The notes: generated from the letters alone by a model not told the origin. A stretch of 64,000 nt of DNA from CAZNKU01 sp045654805 (GCA_045654805.1 JAZOOD010000029.1:6920-70919); one strand, 5' to 3'. Shown: positions 42,532-51,773, numbered from the stretch's first letter. Made by a program: numbers and translations.

Positions 42532-42687
42532 TTTCAACAAATTCCAATTTGTCTAACAGGCAGATAGAAAAGCTATTCTTTTAGTCAATTTTAGCTTTAT
42601 TCTGCCAGTCAATATATTCTTTCGTATATAAAATACTGTTTTCAGAATGATAATTGTATTTTGTTTTTACAACTCTATAAATAGTAA

Positions 42688-42719
42688 AAAGCGATAAGGC
42701 TAATTAACCTTATCGCTTT
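42688..42719 (-). terminator. Terminator of rpsB-tsf
   Basis: AAAGCGATAAGG pairs with CCTTATCGCTTT (12 bp) around an 8-nt loop. Read on the minus strand it is followed by TTTTTAC, 15 bp after the tsf stop. It may also stop the Nudix transcript. Confidence 0.88.
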
Positions 42720-42733
42720 AATTATTTGTTTTA

Positions 42734-43630
42734 TTATTTAATCATATTTGCAACTTCTGATGCAAAATCGTCTTCCTTCTTTTCAAGACCTTCACCTTTT
42801 TCAAAACGAGCGAAGTCAACCAATTTAACACCCTTTGATGCAAGATATTTTTCTACTGTGAAGTTAGAATCTTTAACGAATTCCTGCTGATTCAAGCAAT
42901 TCTGTTCATAAAACTTATTAACCTTACCGATAAGCATTTTTTCCAAAATGTTTTCAGGCTTGTTAGCGTTTTTAGGATCTTCCTTCATCTGAGCAAGAAT
43001 GAAGTGCTTTTCTTTTTCAAGATCTTCTGCAGGAACAGTAGTCTTGTCAAGATAAGCAGGATTCATAGCAGCGATCTGCATAGCAGCATCACGAGCAGCT
43101 TCTTTAGCTTCGTCATTAAGGTCAGCACATTCAACCTTAACCATAACACCGATTCTACCACCCATATGGATGTAGTCGATAACATTACCTTCGAAACGAG
43201 CAAATCTTCTAAGATTCATATTCTCGCCGATTTTAGCGATTTTTTCTGTAATCATATCTTTGATAGTTACAGAACTATCACCTACAAAGTTAGATGCAAG
43301 CAAAGCATCAACATCAGCAGGGTTTGTATCAATAACCTGTTTAGCAATATTCTTAACAAGTTCCTGGAATTCAGCATTCTTAGCAACGAAGTCAGTTTCA
43401 GAGTTAACTTCAACCATAGCAGCAACATTACCTTCAACAAGGATATCTACCATACCTTCTGCTGCGATTCTACCAGCTTTCTTTTCAGCAGTAGCAAGAC
43501 CTTTTTCTCTCAAAAAGTCCATAGCCTTTTCAAAATCGCCGTTTGTTTCTGTAAGAGCCTTTTTGCAGTCCATCATACCACAACCGGTCTTTTCACGCAA
43601 ATTTTTAACGTCTGCAGCTGTAAAACTCAT
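42734..43630 (-). CDS. tsf: Translation elongation factor Ts
   Basis: EF-Ts recharges EF-Tu by exchanging GDP for GTP. The 298-residue protein has the N-terminal UBA-like domain and signature VKNLREKTGCGMMDCKKALT, ETNSETDFVAKN-like EVNSETDFVAKNAEF, and two core subdomains. It lies 40 bp after rpsB, the universal rpsB-tsf arrangement, and ends at a strong terminator. The length is usual for a bacterial EF-Ts. Confidence 0.97.
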   Translation of the reverse strand: MSFTAADVKNLREKTGCGMMDCKKALTETNGDFEKAMDFLREKGLATAEKKAGRIAAEGMVDILVEGNVAAMVEVNSETDFVAKNAEFQELVKNIAKQVIDTNPADVDALLASNFVGDSSVTIKDMITEKIAKIGENMNLRRFARFEGNVIDYIHMGGRIGVMVKVECADLNDEAKEAARDAAMQIAAMNPAYLDKTTVPAEDLEKEKHFILAQMKEDPKNANKPENILEKMLIGKVNKFYEQNCLNQQEFVKDSNFTVEKYLASKGVKLVDFARFEKGEGLEKKEDDFASEVANMIK

Positions 43631-43670
43631 ATTTAAAGTCTCCTTATCTTAAAATTTAGTAAATGACAAA

Positions 43671-44414
43671 TTATTCAGCATCTGTAGCTTCTACTTCGTC
43701 TTCTTTGTCATCTTCAACAGCAGCCATTGATTCGCCCTGCTTAGCTTCCAATACAGCGTTAGCAATGCATTCAACGATCAACTTAACTGCTCTGATAGCG
43801 TCATCGTTACCAGGGATAACGTAATCAACTTCTTCAGGGTCACAGTTTGTATCAACAATTGCTACAACAGGAATGTTAAGTCTCTTAGCTTCTGCAATAG
43901 CTATCTTTTCCTTACGTGGGTCAACAACGAACATCGCTCCAGGCATATTCTTCATTTCTTTAATGCCACCGAAGTTCTTTTCAAGCTTTTCCATTTCCTT
44001 TCTAAGCTTCATAACTTCTTTCTTAGGCAAAAGTTCGAATGTACCGTCTTCTTCCATTTTCTGCAACTGGTAAAGACGATCAATACTCTTTCTGATAGTT
44101 TTAAAGTTTGTAAGCATACCGCCCAACCAACGGTTATTTACATAATACATACCAACTCTTTTAGCTTCGTCTGTAATAGCTTCCTGAGCCTGTTTCTTTG
44201 TACCTACGAACAAGATGTTTTTACCATCCAAAGCCACATCTCTGATGAAAGCATAAGCTTCCTCAATCTTCTTTGCGGTTTTCTGCAAATCGATGATGTA
44301 GATACCGTTTCTTTCTGTGAAAATGTACTCCGCCATTTTCGGATTCCATCTGCGAGTCTGGTGACCAAAATGCACACCAGCTTCAAGCAGTTGTTTCATT
44401 GAAATTACTGCCAT
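43671..44414 (-). CDS. rpsB: 30S ribosomal protein S2
   Basis: The 247-residue S2 has MAVISMKQLLEAGVHFGHQT, RRWNPKMAEYIFTERNGIYI, NRWLGGMLTNFKTI and PGAMFVVDPRKEKIAI. It ends with an acidic tail (VAEDDK-like AAVEDDKEDEVEATDAE). The ATG at 44414 follows AAGGAGG; the open frame upstream covers the leader. Co-transcribed with tsf. Confidence 0.97.
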   Translation of the reverse strand: MAVISMKQLLEAGVHFGHQTRRWNPKMAEYIFTERNGIYIIDLQKTAKKIEEAYAFIRDVALDGKNILFVGTKKQAQEAITDEAKRVGMYYVNNRWLGGMLTNFKTIRKSIDRLYQLQKMEEDGTFELLPKKEVMKLRKEMEKLEKNFGGIKEMKNMPGAMFVVDPRKEKIAIAEAKRLNIPVVAIVDTNCDPEEVDYVIPGNDDAIRAVKLIVECIANAVLEAKQGESMAAVEDDKEDEVEATDAE

Positions 44415-44563
44415 TTTTATTTTCCTCCTTGTTTTTATACCTCCGCACAACTTCATTTTCATGCACAACCCATAGGGCAACCGCACACAAATCTGTCGTA
44501 CGTGTGTATTTTTAGCTGTTTTTACAGCTTGAATATTATATCACATATTCTCTATAATTGCAA
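44415..44563 (-). promoter_or_regulatory. rpsB promoter and untranslated leader
   Basis: On the minus strand TTGCAA (44558-44563) and TATAAT (44535-44540) are 17 bp apart, inside the end of trmFO. The transcript would start near 44528 and carry a leader of about 110 nt. It has an AGCTGT/ACAGCT hairpin, CACAC/GTGTG pairing, a CCC/GGG stem and two GTTGTGC repeats. A ribosomal-protein-binding leader is possible but not recognised. Confidence 0.55.
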
Positions 44564-45827
44564 GAGCTTTTTTAGAAATTTTTTCATATCTTTCTTTTTT
44601 ATTTTTAATACGCTCATCTAAAGATGGCAAAAGCCCAAAATTAATGTTCATTGGCTGAAAATTTTTGCCGGAATATTCGGAAATATATGTCGCCAATGCT
44701 CCATGAGCGGTGGCTCGGTCAAAAGTTACTTTTTCTTTACCCAATGCCTTCATCGCTGCATTAATCCCCGCCACCAGACCGCTTGACGCACTTTCTACAT
44801 ATCCCTCAACCCCTGTTATTTGTCCGGCAAAGAAAACATTGGGATATTTTTTCATATTATAAGTTGCATCAAGTAAATTCGGCGAATTTATATAAGTGTT
44901 TCTGTGCATTACTCCATAACGTGCAAAGCTGGCGTTTTCAAGTCCCGGTATCATTCCAAAAACTCTCTTTTGCTCAGGGAATTTTAAATGAGTCTGAAAA
45001 CCCACAATATTATACATTGTGCCTTCGGCATTATCCTGACGGAGCTGAACAACCGCATAATTTTTTGTTCCATCGGGTCTATCAAGACCAACTGGCTTTA
45101 ACGGACCAAAAACCAAAGTGTCCCTACCTCGTTTTGCCATAACTTCGACAGGCATACAGCCTTCAAAAACATTATTTTCAAACTCCTTAAGCTCAGCAGT
45201 TTCTGCATTTACAAGCTCCGTCCAGAATGCTTCGTACTGCTCCTTGTTCATAGGACAGTTTATATAATCATCCCCACCCTTGCCGTACCTTGCTGCTTTA
45301 TAGGTTATGTCGTGGTCAATGCTATCATACATAATAATGGGTGCAGCTGCATCAAAGAAATGAAGATACTCCTCACCCTCCGTGAGTCTTGTGATTTCAT
45401 CAATAAGTGCATCAGAAGTTAACGGTCCGGTAGCTATAACCACAATGCCTTCTGGAATTTTGGAAACTTCCTCTGAAAGTACAAGATCAATGTTTTCGTG
45501 ATTCTTGATTTTTTCAGTAATCATATTCGAAAAGCCTTGTCTGTCTACAGCCAACGCACCACCTGCAGGAACTTTTGTTGCATCTGCACATTCCATAATC
45601 AATGAACCTAAAAGACGCATTTCTTCTTTTAACAAACCAACAGCATTTGTAATGCCATCTGCACGTAATGAATTGCTGCATACAAGTTCACCAAGACTGT
45701 CATTTTTATGGGCAGGTGATTTTTTGTTAGGTTTCATATCTATAAGTTTAACTTTTACCCCTCTGTTTGCAATCTGCCATGCAGCCTCACATCCTGCAAG
45801 ACCCGCGCCTATAACAGTTACCATCAT
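44541..45827 (-). CDS. trmFO: Folate-dependent tRNA U54 methyltransferase TrmFO
   Basis: TrmFO makes ribothymidine at position 54 of tRNA using methylene-THF and FAD. The 428-residue protein has the FAD fold TVIGAGLAGCEAAWQIANRG, KPNKKSPAHKNDSLGELVCSN-type family sequence, LRADGITNAVGLLKEEMR, and FAGQITGVEGYVESASSGLV. Two ATGs (45827, 45824) are adjacent; the first is used. It overlaps the end of topA and belongs to dprA-topA-trmFO. Confidence 0.95.
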   Translation of the reverse strand: MMVTVIGAGLAGCEAAWQIANRGVKVKLIDMKPNKKSPAHKNDSLGELVCSNSLRADGITNAVGLLKEEMRLLGSLIMECADATKVPAGGALAVDRQGFSNMITEKIKNHENIDLVLSEEVSKIPEGIVVIATGPLTSDALIDEITRLTEGEEYLHFFDAAAPIIMYDSIDHDITYKAARYGKGGDDYINCPMNKEQYEAFWTELVNAETAELKEFENNVFEGCMPVEVMAKRGRDTLVFGPLKPVGLDRPDGTKNYAVVQLRQDNAEGTMYNIVGFQTHLKFPEQKRVFGMIPGLENASFARYGVMHRNTYINSPNLLDATYNMKKYPNVFFAGQITGVEGYVESASSGLVAGINAAMKALGKEKVTFDRATAHGALATYISEYSGKNFQPMNINFGLLPSLDERIKNKKERYEKISKKALAIIENM

Positions 45828-47914
45828 TTGCTCTTTTTCTCCTTATTTTCTTCGTATCCGCATTTTTCATCGGCACAATAAATTCTCTTCTTGCCTCTGA
45901 ATTTGTTTTCCAGTAAAAGACCGCCACATTTGGGACATTCCTGTGTAAGAGGCATATCCCATGTCATAAATTCACATTCTGGGTTTTTCTCACAGCCATA
46001 ATACGTCTTTCCTTTTTTAGATTTTTTAATTAAAAGTTTACCACCGCATTTCGGGCAATTGGCACCTGATTCCTTCGTAATCGCCTTTGCGTTACGACAT
46101 TCAGGGAATCCGGGACAAGCTAGAAACTTACCATAGCGTCCCATTTTATAAACCATCATCCTACCGCATTTTTCACATGGAACATCAGATACTTCGTCTT
46201 CTATCTTTATTTTGCCAATTGCATCCTCTGCAACCTTAAGGGTGTGTTCAAAAGGTCCATAAAATTCAGATACAATTTTAACCCAATCGTTTTTGCCATC
46301 TTCTACATCATCAAGCTTTTCTTCCATATTTGCGGTAAATTCAACATCCACAATATCTTTAAAATATTCAATCATAAGGTCCGTTATAACAGTGCCAAGC
46401 TCTGTGGGATGCAAAACCTTTCCTTTACGGGAGATATAATTTCGTGAAAGAATAGTGGTGATGGTAGGCGCATAGGTACTTGGACGGCCTATACCGTCTT
46501 CTTCCATAGCTTTGATAAGCGAGGCTTCAGTATATCTTGCGGGATGCTCGGTAAAGTGTTGAGATTCCTCAAGCTTTGAAAGCTTAAGCGCCTCCCCCTT
46601 CATAAGCTGTGGTAATGCACCATCATCGTCCTCCTTGGTTTCCTTACTTTCAACGTATATCTTCATAAAACCAGGGAATTTAATTGTTGAACCGTTAGCC
46701 TTAAAAATGTAATCTGAAACATTTATATCCACTGAAACTGTATCAAAAACTGCAGAAGCCATCTGACTTGCAACAAATCTTTCCCATATAAGCTTATAAA
46801 CCTTATAAAGGTCTGGTGTAAGGCTATCCTTAACCTGCTCTGGTGTTATTGAAATATCCGAAGGTCTTATAGCTTCGTGAGCATCCTGAGCAGATTTTTT
46901 TGTTTTGTAGACACGCGGCTTTTCTGGGGCATATTCGTCGCCAAATACTGATTTAATATAGCTAAAGGCAGTGGCTTTTGCCTCATCAGAAATTCGAAGA
47001 GAATCTGTTCTCATATAGGTAATAAGCCCGATTGTTCCCTTACCCTTTACATCAACGCCTTCGTAAAGTTGCTGTGCAGCCTGCATTGTACGACGTGAAG
47101 TAAAATTAAGCTTACGGGATGCCTCCTGTTGCAACGTACTTGTAGTAAATGGAGGTGCAGGATTACGTGTCTTTGTCTTTGCTTCTACATTATTTACGAT
47201 AAAATCTGCACCATCAATTTTATTGAGTATTTCTCTTACCTGAAGTTCGTTGGTAAGCTCAATTTTCCCATTTGTATCACCATAAAAATGTGCATTAAAC
47301 TTTTTACGGTCACCATTTTTACTAAGTTTTGTATCAATTCGCCAATATTCCTGGGGAATAAATGCCTCTATTTCCCTTTCGCGGTCTACAACCAGACGTG
47401 TAGCAACAGATTGCACACGACCCGCACTAAGCCCTTTTTTGACTTTTTTCCATAAGAGAGGGCTTATTTTATAACCCACAATACGATCAAGGACTCTGCG
47501 CGCCTGCTGAGCATCAACAAGGTCCTTGTCAATGGCCCTTGGGTTTTTAACCGCATTTTGTATAGCTGTTTTGGTAATTTCATTAAAAGTTATTCTTTGA
47601 ATGTTTTTATCCTCAATTTCCAAGGCAGATGCAAGATGCCATGAAATAGCCTCCCCTTCACGGTCAGGGTCGGTTGCAAGAAAAACTTTCTTCGCTGCCT
47701 TTGCTTCCTTTTTTAGTTTAAAAAGCAAATCACCCTTACCTCGTATGGTAATATATTTCGGTTCAAAATTATTTTCAACGTCAATACCCAACTGACTTTT
47801 GGGCAAATCTCTTATGTGTCCGTTAGACGCAAGGACTGTGTAATTCTTGCCTAAATATTTCTTTATGGTTTTAGCTTTAGCGGGTGATTCCACCACTACA
47901 AGATAGTCTGCCAT
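45824..47914 (-). CDS. topA: DNA topoisomerase I
   Basis: Type IA topoisomerase relaxing negative supercoils. The 696-residue protein has the TOPRIM domain (LVVVESPAKAKTIKKYLG; ATDPDREGEAISWHLA), the catalytic Tyr in GLITYMRTDSLRIS, and three C-terminal zinc-ribbon modules with Cys4 sets (CEKCGR..CPGFPEC; CPKCGG..CEKNPEC; CPKCGG..CADEKC). The ATG at 47914 follows GGAGG; the frame upstream overlaps dprA. It is part of dprA-topA-trmFO. Confidence 0.96.
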   Translation of the reverse strand: MADYLVVVESPAKAKTIKKYLGKNYTVLASNGHIRDLPKSQLGIDVENNFEPKYITIRGKGDLLFKLKKEAKAAKKVFLATDPDREGEAISWHLASALEIEDKNIQRITFNEITKTAIQNAVKNPRAIDKDLVDAQQARRVLDRIVGYKISPLLWKKVKKGLSAGRVQSVATRLVVDREREIEAFIPQEYWRIDTKLSKNGDRKKFNAHFYGDTNGKIELTNELQVREILNKIDGADFIVNNVEAKTKTRNPAPPFTTSTLQQEASRKLNFTSRRTMQAAQQLYEGVDVKGKGTIGLITYMRTDSLRISDEAKATAFSYIKSVFGDEYAPEKPRVYKTKKSAQDAHEAIRPSDISITPEQVKDSLTPDLYKVYKLIWERFVASQMASAVFDTVSVDINVSDYIFKANGSTIKFPGFMKIYVESKETKEDDDGALPQLMKGEALKLSKLEESQHFTEHPARYTEASLIKAMEEDGIGRPSTYAPTITTILSRNYISRKGKVLHPTELGTVITDLMIEYFKDIVDVEFTANMEEKLDDVEDGKNDWVKIVSEFYGPFEHTLKVAEDAIGKIKIEDEVSDVPCEKCGRMMVYKMGRYGKFLACPGFPECRNAKAITKESGANCPKCGGKLLIKKSKKGKTYYGCEKNPECEFMTWDMPLTQECPKCGGLLLENKFRGKKRIYCADEKCGYEENKEKKSK

Positions 47915-47934
47915 AGAGTCCTCCGTTTCTGCCT

Positions 47935-49050
47935 TTAAAGGCTTAAAATATATTGTTTGCCGGGCAACTGCTTTACTGTTCCCGAAAGTTCCAACATAAA
48001 TAGGCATTGATTGGCAACTGCAATTTCAACGCCTGATTTAAAACAAATTTCATCAATATGCATAGGGGTATTACTATCAAGCACCTCTGCAATCCTTCTC
48101 TGATCTTCAGAAAGTTTGCCAAAAACCAAATTCATTCTTTCCTGATTATCTTCCATATAATTTTCTGTATTTTCTTCAACCAACATATACCCCAAATCAG
48201 CAATAATGTCATCTGCAGAAGTTATAAGTCTTGCACCCTCCCTTATAAGGGTGTGTGAAGCCATGCTTAAAGGATTATCCGCATTTCCGGGCAGGCAAAA
48301 CACCTCTTTGCCCTGGTCTTTAGCAAGATTTGCAGTTATAGTAGACCCACTTGAAGCCTTGCCTTCCACAACAAGAACAGATTGCGACATACCGCTGACT
48401 ATTCTGTTACGAACAGGAAAATGTGTGGGTAAAGGTGCTGTACCGGGTGGAAATTCAGAAATAACCGCACCATTCTGTTCTATAAGGGTTTTAATTGCAC
48501 CATTTTCAGGTGGATACACAACATCTACACCACACCCCAAAACAGCAATGGTTAATGCCCCTGCCTTAATAGCACCCCTGTGAGCACAGGTGTCTATACC
48601 CCTTGCCATACCACTGACAACGATAAATCCTCTGTTAGCCAATCCTTCAGCAATTTTCTCTGCCATTTTTGTACCATAATTACTTGGCCTGCGTGAACCC
48701 ACAATGCCTATTGTGGGAATACTTTTGACATCAGGAAAACTTCCTTTTACATATAGAAGTATCGGTGGATCTGAAATATTCTTCAATTGTTCGGGATATT
48801 TATCATCATAAATTGTAAGCAAGTCTATGTTCAAGGTCTCACATTTCGCCATAATTTCCTTGGCATGCGAAAGACTTTTGTTGCATAATTTTTCTATATG
48901 CTTTTGGGATATACCCTCTATTAAAGCAAATTCTTCTGGGTTTGCATTATATATTGCCTCAAAAGAAGTGTAATATTCACACAGCATAGAGGAAATCCTG
49001 CTGCCTGCACCAAATACTTCCGAAAGCCATATTGCATAAATTAATTCCAT
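47935..49050 (-). CDS. dprA: DNA-processing protein DprA
   Basis: DprA protects incoming single-stranded DNA and loads RecA in natural transformation. The 371-residue protein has an N-terminal SAM-like/HhH region, the Rossmann core (IGIVGSRRPSNYGTKMAEKI; VSGMARGIDTCAHRGAIKAG; TIAVLGCGVDVVYPPEN; VVEGKASSGSTITANLAKDQ) and a C-terminal winged helix. It is followed by topA after 20 bp. comM also occurs in the window; competence cannot be concluded from these two genes. Confidence 0.95.
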   Translation of the reverse strand: MELIYAIWLSEVFGAGSRISSMLCEYYTSFEAIYNANPEEFALIEGISQKHIEKLCNKSLSHAKEIMAKCETLNIDLLTIYDDKYPEQLKNISDPPILLYVKGSFPDVKSIPTIGIVGSRRPSNYGTKMAEKIAEGLANRGFIVVSGMARGIDTCAHRGAIKAGALTIAVLGCGVDVVYPPENGAIKTLIEQNGAVISEFPPGTAPLPTHFPVRNRIVSGMSQSVLVVEGKASSGSTITANLAKDQGKEVFCLPGNADNPLSMASHTLIREGARLITSADDIIADLGYMLVEENTENYMEDNQERMNLVFGKLSEDQRRIAEVLDSNTPMHIDEICFKSGVEIAVANQCLFMLELSGTVKQLPGKQYILSL

Positions 49051-49063
49051 ATATATACTCCGA

Positions 49064-49816
49064 TTACTTAATTCTTTTCTGTCTAAATATTTCGTACATA
49101 ACTATACTTCCTGCCACAGCAGCATTTAAAGATTCCGAATTGCCACACATGGGTATCAAAGTGCGTATCTGTGCCAATTCTACAATCTCATTGCTTATTC
49201 CTCGGGCTTCATTACCTACGACCACAGCAGTTTTTTTCGGAAATGTTATATTATACAAATCCTCAGAACCGTCTAATACAGTAGCAACCAATGAATAATC
49301 TCCAAGATGCTCTCTTATGTCCTGCACTTGTGCAAAATACACGGGCATCCTGAAAATTGAACCCATTGTTGCCCTAACAACTTTAGGACTATACGGATCT
49401 ACCGTACCCTTTAAAAGTACAACTCCACTTATGCCACTGCATTCCGCAGTACGTATAAGTGTACCTAAATTACCAGGGTCGGAAACTCCGTCACAAACCA
49501 AAAGTGTATCGCCAGAAATCTCTTTCATACAATTATCAGTCATTTTACATACCGCAAGTATACCTTGAGTGGTTTCCGTATCGGAAAGTGCAGAAAACAT
49601 TTTCTCACTTACTCTGTATACAGGCAAATCGTACTCTGTACACACATAACCATGAGATACAAAAATGCATTCCGCTACCCCAGACTCCACAGCATCCTTT
49701 ACAATGCGCTGACCTTCCGCAATAAATAATCCGGTTTTGGTACGTTCAGAACGATTCAAGAGCTTCTTGGTCTGTTTATATATTTTATTTTCTGTTGAAG
49801 TAATATCTTTAATCAT
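49064..49816 (-). CDS. TrmH/SpoU family RNA 2'-O-methyltransferase
   Basis: The 250-residue protein has an N-terminal substrate-binding domain (FIAEGQRIVKDAVESG) and the SPOUT domain with motif 1 DPGNLGTLIRTAE, motif 2 VVGNEARGIS and motif 3 LIPMCGNSESLNAAVAGSIV. Targets are ribose 2'-OH groups of rRNA or tRNA. It sits upstream of dprA; a similar gene often sits near pheS or rplT in Firmicutes, and rplT is next here. Confidence 0.92.
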   Translation of the reverse strand: MIKDITSTENKIYKQTKKLLNRSERTKTGLFIAEGQRIVKDAVESGVAECIFVSHGYVCTEYDLPVYRVSEKMFSALSDTETTQGILAVCKMTDNCMKEISGDTLLVCDGVSDPGNLGTLIRTAECSGISGVVLLKGTVDPYSPKVVRATMGSIFRMPVYFAQVQDIREHLGDYSLVATVLDGSEDLYNITFPKKTAVVVGNEARGISNEIVELAQIRTLIPMCGNSESLNAAVAGSIVMYEIFRQKRIK

Positions 49817-49888
49817 ATCTCTTATTTATCAGCATTATAGCTCTTCCCAACAGTAATTTACCAAATAATTCATGTATGAATATAGCAA

Positions 49889-49913
49889 ATGGGGACGCAT
49901 AAGGCGACCCCAA
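49889..49913 (-). terminator. Hairpin after rplT
   Basis: GGGGTCGC/GCGTCCCC with one mismatch lies 10 bp after the rplT stop on the minus strand. The T-run is short, so termination may be partial. Confidence 0.5.
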
Positions 49914-49922
49914 TTAAAAACA

Positions 49923-50279
49923 TTATTTTCTTGCAGCTTTAGCTGTTTCTACCAACGCTGTAAAAGCTGCAGCATCTGATACTGCGATTTCTGCAAGCAT
50001 TTTTCTGTTAATGCTGATTCCAGCTTTTTTAAGACCGTTCATCATTGTGCTGTAGTTCATACCGTTAGCACGTGCAGCCGCATTGATACGAGCAATCCAC
50101 AACTGACGGAAATCTCTCTTTTTAAGCTTTCTGCCAATATAAGCATTGGACATAGCCTTCATAACCGCTTCGTTAGCAGTTCTAAACAAACGGCTTCTTC
50201 CGCCTCTATAACCTTTTGCAAGCTTTAATATTTTTTTATGTCTTTTTCTGGTGTGCATAGCACCTTTAATTCTAGCCAT
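49923..50279 (-). CDS. rplT: 50S ribosomal protein L20
   Basis: The 118-residue basic protein starts MARIKGAMHTRKRHKKILKL and carries RDFRQLWIARINAAARANGM-type family sequence. L20 is needed early in 50S assembly and represses its own operon by binding the infC leader in Bacillus. Last gene of infC-rpmI-rplT. Confidence 0.97.
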   Translation of the reverse strand: MARIKGAMHTRKRHKKILKLAKGYRGGRSRLFRTANEAVMKAMSNAYIGRKLKKRDFRQLWIARINAAARANGMNYSTMMNGLKKAGISINRKMLAEIAVSDAAAFTALVETAKAARK

Positions 50280-50309
50280 TTAATTTTACCTCCTACGCTT
50301 TATCGAATA

Positions 50310-50510
50310 TTATTTGTATGGGATTAATTTCTTGATAACTGCTGCATTTGAATCATGGCAGTAAGCAGCCTTTCTAAGGCCTCTTTTTCTCTTTGTTGTC
50401 TTTTTGTTCAAAATATGGCTTCTGAACGCAGAACCTCTTTTTACTTTTCCGGTTGCTGTAAGCTTAAATCTCTTAGCAGCACCCTTGTGTGTTTTTATTT
50501 TATTAGCCAT
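50310..50510 (-). CDS. rpmI: 50S ribosomal protein L35
   Basis: The 66-residue L35 has MANKIKTHKGAAKRFKLTAT, GKVKRGSAFRSHIL and TKRKRGLRKAAYC. AAAGGAG lies before the ATG. Middle gene of infC-rpmI-rplT, with 39 bp to infC and 30 bp to rplT. Confidence 0.97.
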   Translation of the reverse strand: MANKIKTHKGAAKRFKLTATGKVKRGSAFRSHILNKKTTKRKRGLRKAAYCHDSNAAVIKKLIPYK

Positions 50511-50549
50511 AAAGCAATTCTCCTTTCGTATTCGCTTTAAATTTATTAT

Positions 50550-51062
50550 TTATGCACCTTTTGGTGAAATAAACATAGACATATTTCTGCCTTCCATTTT
50601 TGGTTGCTTATCAACTGTACCAACATCTTCAACTTCATCTTTAAATCTGATTAAGATATCCTCGCCAAGTGATGCGTGTGTTACTTCTCTTCCGCGGAAA
50701 CGTACTGTAACCTTAACCTTATTACCGCTCTTTAAAAACTTTTTAGCATTGTTAACCTTTGTGAAGAAATCATGATCGTCAATATTAGGAGTAAGTCTTA
50801 CCTCTTTTGTGTCAACAACCTTTTGGTTTTTACGCTGTTCCTTCTCTTTCTTTGCCGCTTCAAAACGGAATTTGCCATAGTCCATAATCTTACATACAGG
50901 CGGAACCGCATTAGGAGCAATCATAACAAGGTCAAGATTCTTTTCAGCCGCCATATCCAAAGCCTGCTGTGAAGAAACAATACCTAGCTGTTCGCCATTG
51001 TCGCCTATAAGACGTACTTCCTTCTCCCTGATTTTTTCATTAATAACATGTTCTTTACTGAT
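50550..51062 (-). CDS. infC: Translation initiation factor IF-3
   Basis: IF-3 prevents 30S-50S joining and checks the start codon. The protein has the N-domain ISKEHVINEKIREKEVRLIG, linker helix with KKEKEQRKNQKVVDTKEVRL, and C-domain VKVTVRFRGREVTHASLGED. No ATG fits. GGGGGTG is 8 nt before an ATC at 51062, giving the usual start (M)ISKEHVINE. An in-frame GTG at 51071 overlaps that ribosome site. A non-AUG start matches the known use of AUU/AUC in infC for autoregulation. Confidence 0.93.
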   Translation of the reverse strand: MSKEHVINEKIREKEVRLIGDNGEQLGIVSSQQALDMAAEKNLDLVMIAPNAVPPVCKIMDYGKFRFEAAKKEKEQRKNQKVVDTKEVRLTPNIDDHDFFTKVNNAKKFLKSGNKVKVTVRFRGREVTHASLGEDILIRFKDEVEDVGTVDKQPKMEGRNMSMFISPKGA

Positions 51063-51075
51063 AACATGCACCCCC

Positions 51076-51111
51076 AAAAATAGAAAAGTGGATAGCACCA
51101 AGCTATCCACT
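51076..51111 (-). terminator. Attenuator hairpin in the infC leader (L20-type)
   Basis: On the minus strand AGTGGATAGC pairs with GCTATCCACT around TTGGT, followed by TTTTCTATTTTT, about 15 nt before the infC start. Firmicutes infC-rpmI-rplT operons are controlled by L20 through such a terminator. The upstream leader (51112-51200) should hold the L20-binding fold, which I have not traced in full. Confidence 0.75.
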
Positions 51112-51206
51112 CATATATCATAAAACTGATATTAACAATTTTACAACCCAGTCAACCCGATTGTCGAAAAGGTGAGAAAGTTGGATAACTTCTGCTTTGC
51201 CTAAAT

Positions 51207-51235
51207 AGATTAACACATTTTTTTTGCCTTGTCAA
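51207..51235 (-). promoter_or_regulatory. Promoter of infC-rpmI-rplT
   Basis: On the minus strand TTGACA (51230-51235) and TAATCT (51207-51212) are 17 bp apart. The start near 51200 gives a leader of about 140 nt. Confidence 0.7.
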
Positions 51236-51260
51236 GAGTTTTTTGTTTTTTTAATTAAAG

Positions 51261-51290
51261 TTGCAACAAGAGGTTGATTTGTGGTACAAT
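51261..51290 (+). promoter_or_regulatory. Promoter of rlmH
   Basis: TTGCAA (51261-51266) and TACAAT (51285-51290) are 18 bp apart, 31 bp before the rlmH ATG. Confidence 0.55.
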
Positions 51291-51320
51291 TAAGAAGAGT
51301 TAATTTTATAGAGGTGCCAA

Positions 51321-51773
51321 ATGATTACAATAGAAATAATTGCCGTAGGTAAAGTAAAAGAAAAATATTTTACAGCCGCCATAGAAGAATATAGCAAAAG
51401 ACTTAACAGATACTGCAATTTTAAAATAACACAGGTGAACGATTTCCCTGATGATAATATGGAAATTCAACGTGAGGCCGATCTTATCATTCCCAAAATA
51501 AAGGGTATTTGTGTACCTTTATGCGTGGAAGGAAAACAGCTTTCCAGCGAAGAACTTGCAGATTTTATAAACAAGATGTCCGTGGAAGGTAATTCTCACA
51601 TATGCTTCATTATTGGAGGTTCAAAAGGATTAGATGACAAAATAAAAAGTAAGGGAAAATTAAAACTTTCTTTTTCTAAAATGACCTTTCCTCACCAGCT
51701 TATGAGAGTAATTTTGTCAGAACAAATTTACAGAGCATTTAAAATTTTAAACAACGAAAATTATCATAAATAA
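51321..51773 (+). CDS. rlmH: 23S rRNA pseudouridine-1915 N3-methyltransferase RlmH
   Basis: The protein (150 residues) is a SPOUT methyltransferase acting on helix 69 of assembled ribosomes. Visible are IIAVGKVKEKYFTAAIEEYS, KRL, CFIIGGSKGLDDKIK, LSFSKMTFPHQLMRVILSEQ and the C-terminal IYRAFKILNNENYHK. It is slightly shorter than the usual 159 residues, with the loss around 65-80. GAGGTG precedes the ATG. Confidence 0.96.
   Translation: MITIEIIAVGKVKEKYFTAAIEEYSKRLNRYCNFKITQVNDFPDDNMEIQREADLIIPKIKGICVPLCVEGKQLSSEELADFINKMSVEGNSHICFIIGGSKGLDDKIKSKGKLKLSFSKMTFPHQLMRVILSEQIYRAFKILNNENYHK

Noticed and set aside
43004..43636. A 210-codon plus-strand frame opposite tsf
   Set aside because: Phe/Ser/Ile-rich antisense shadow of a highly biased gene; no ribosome site.
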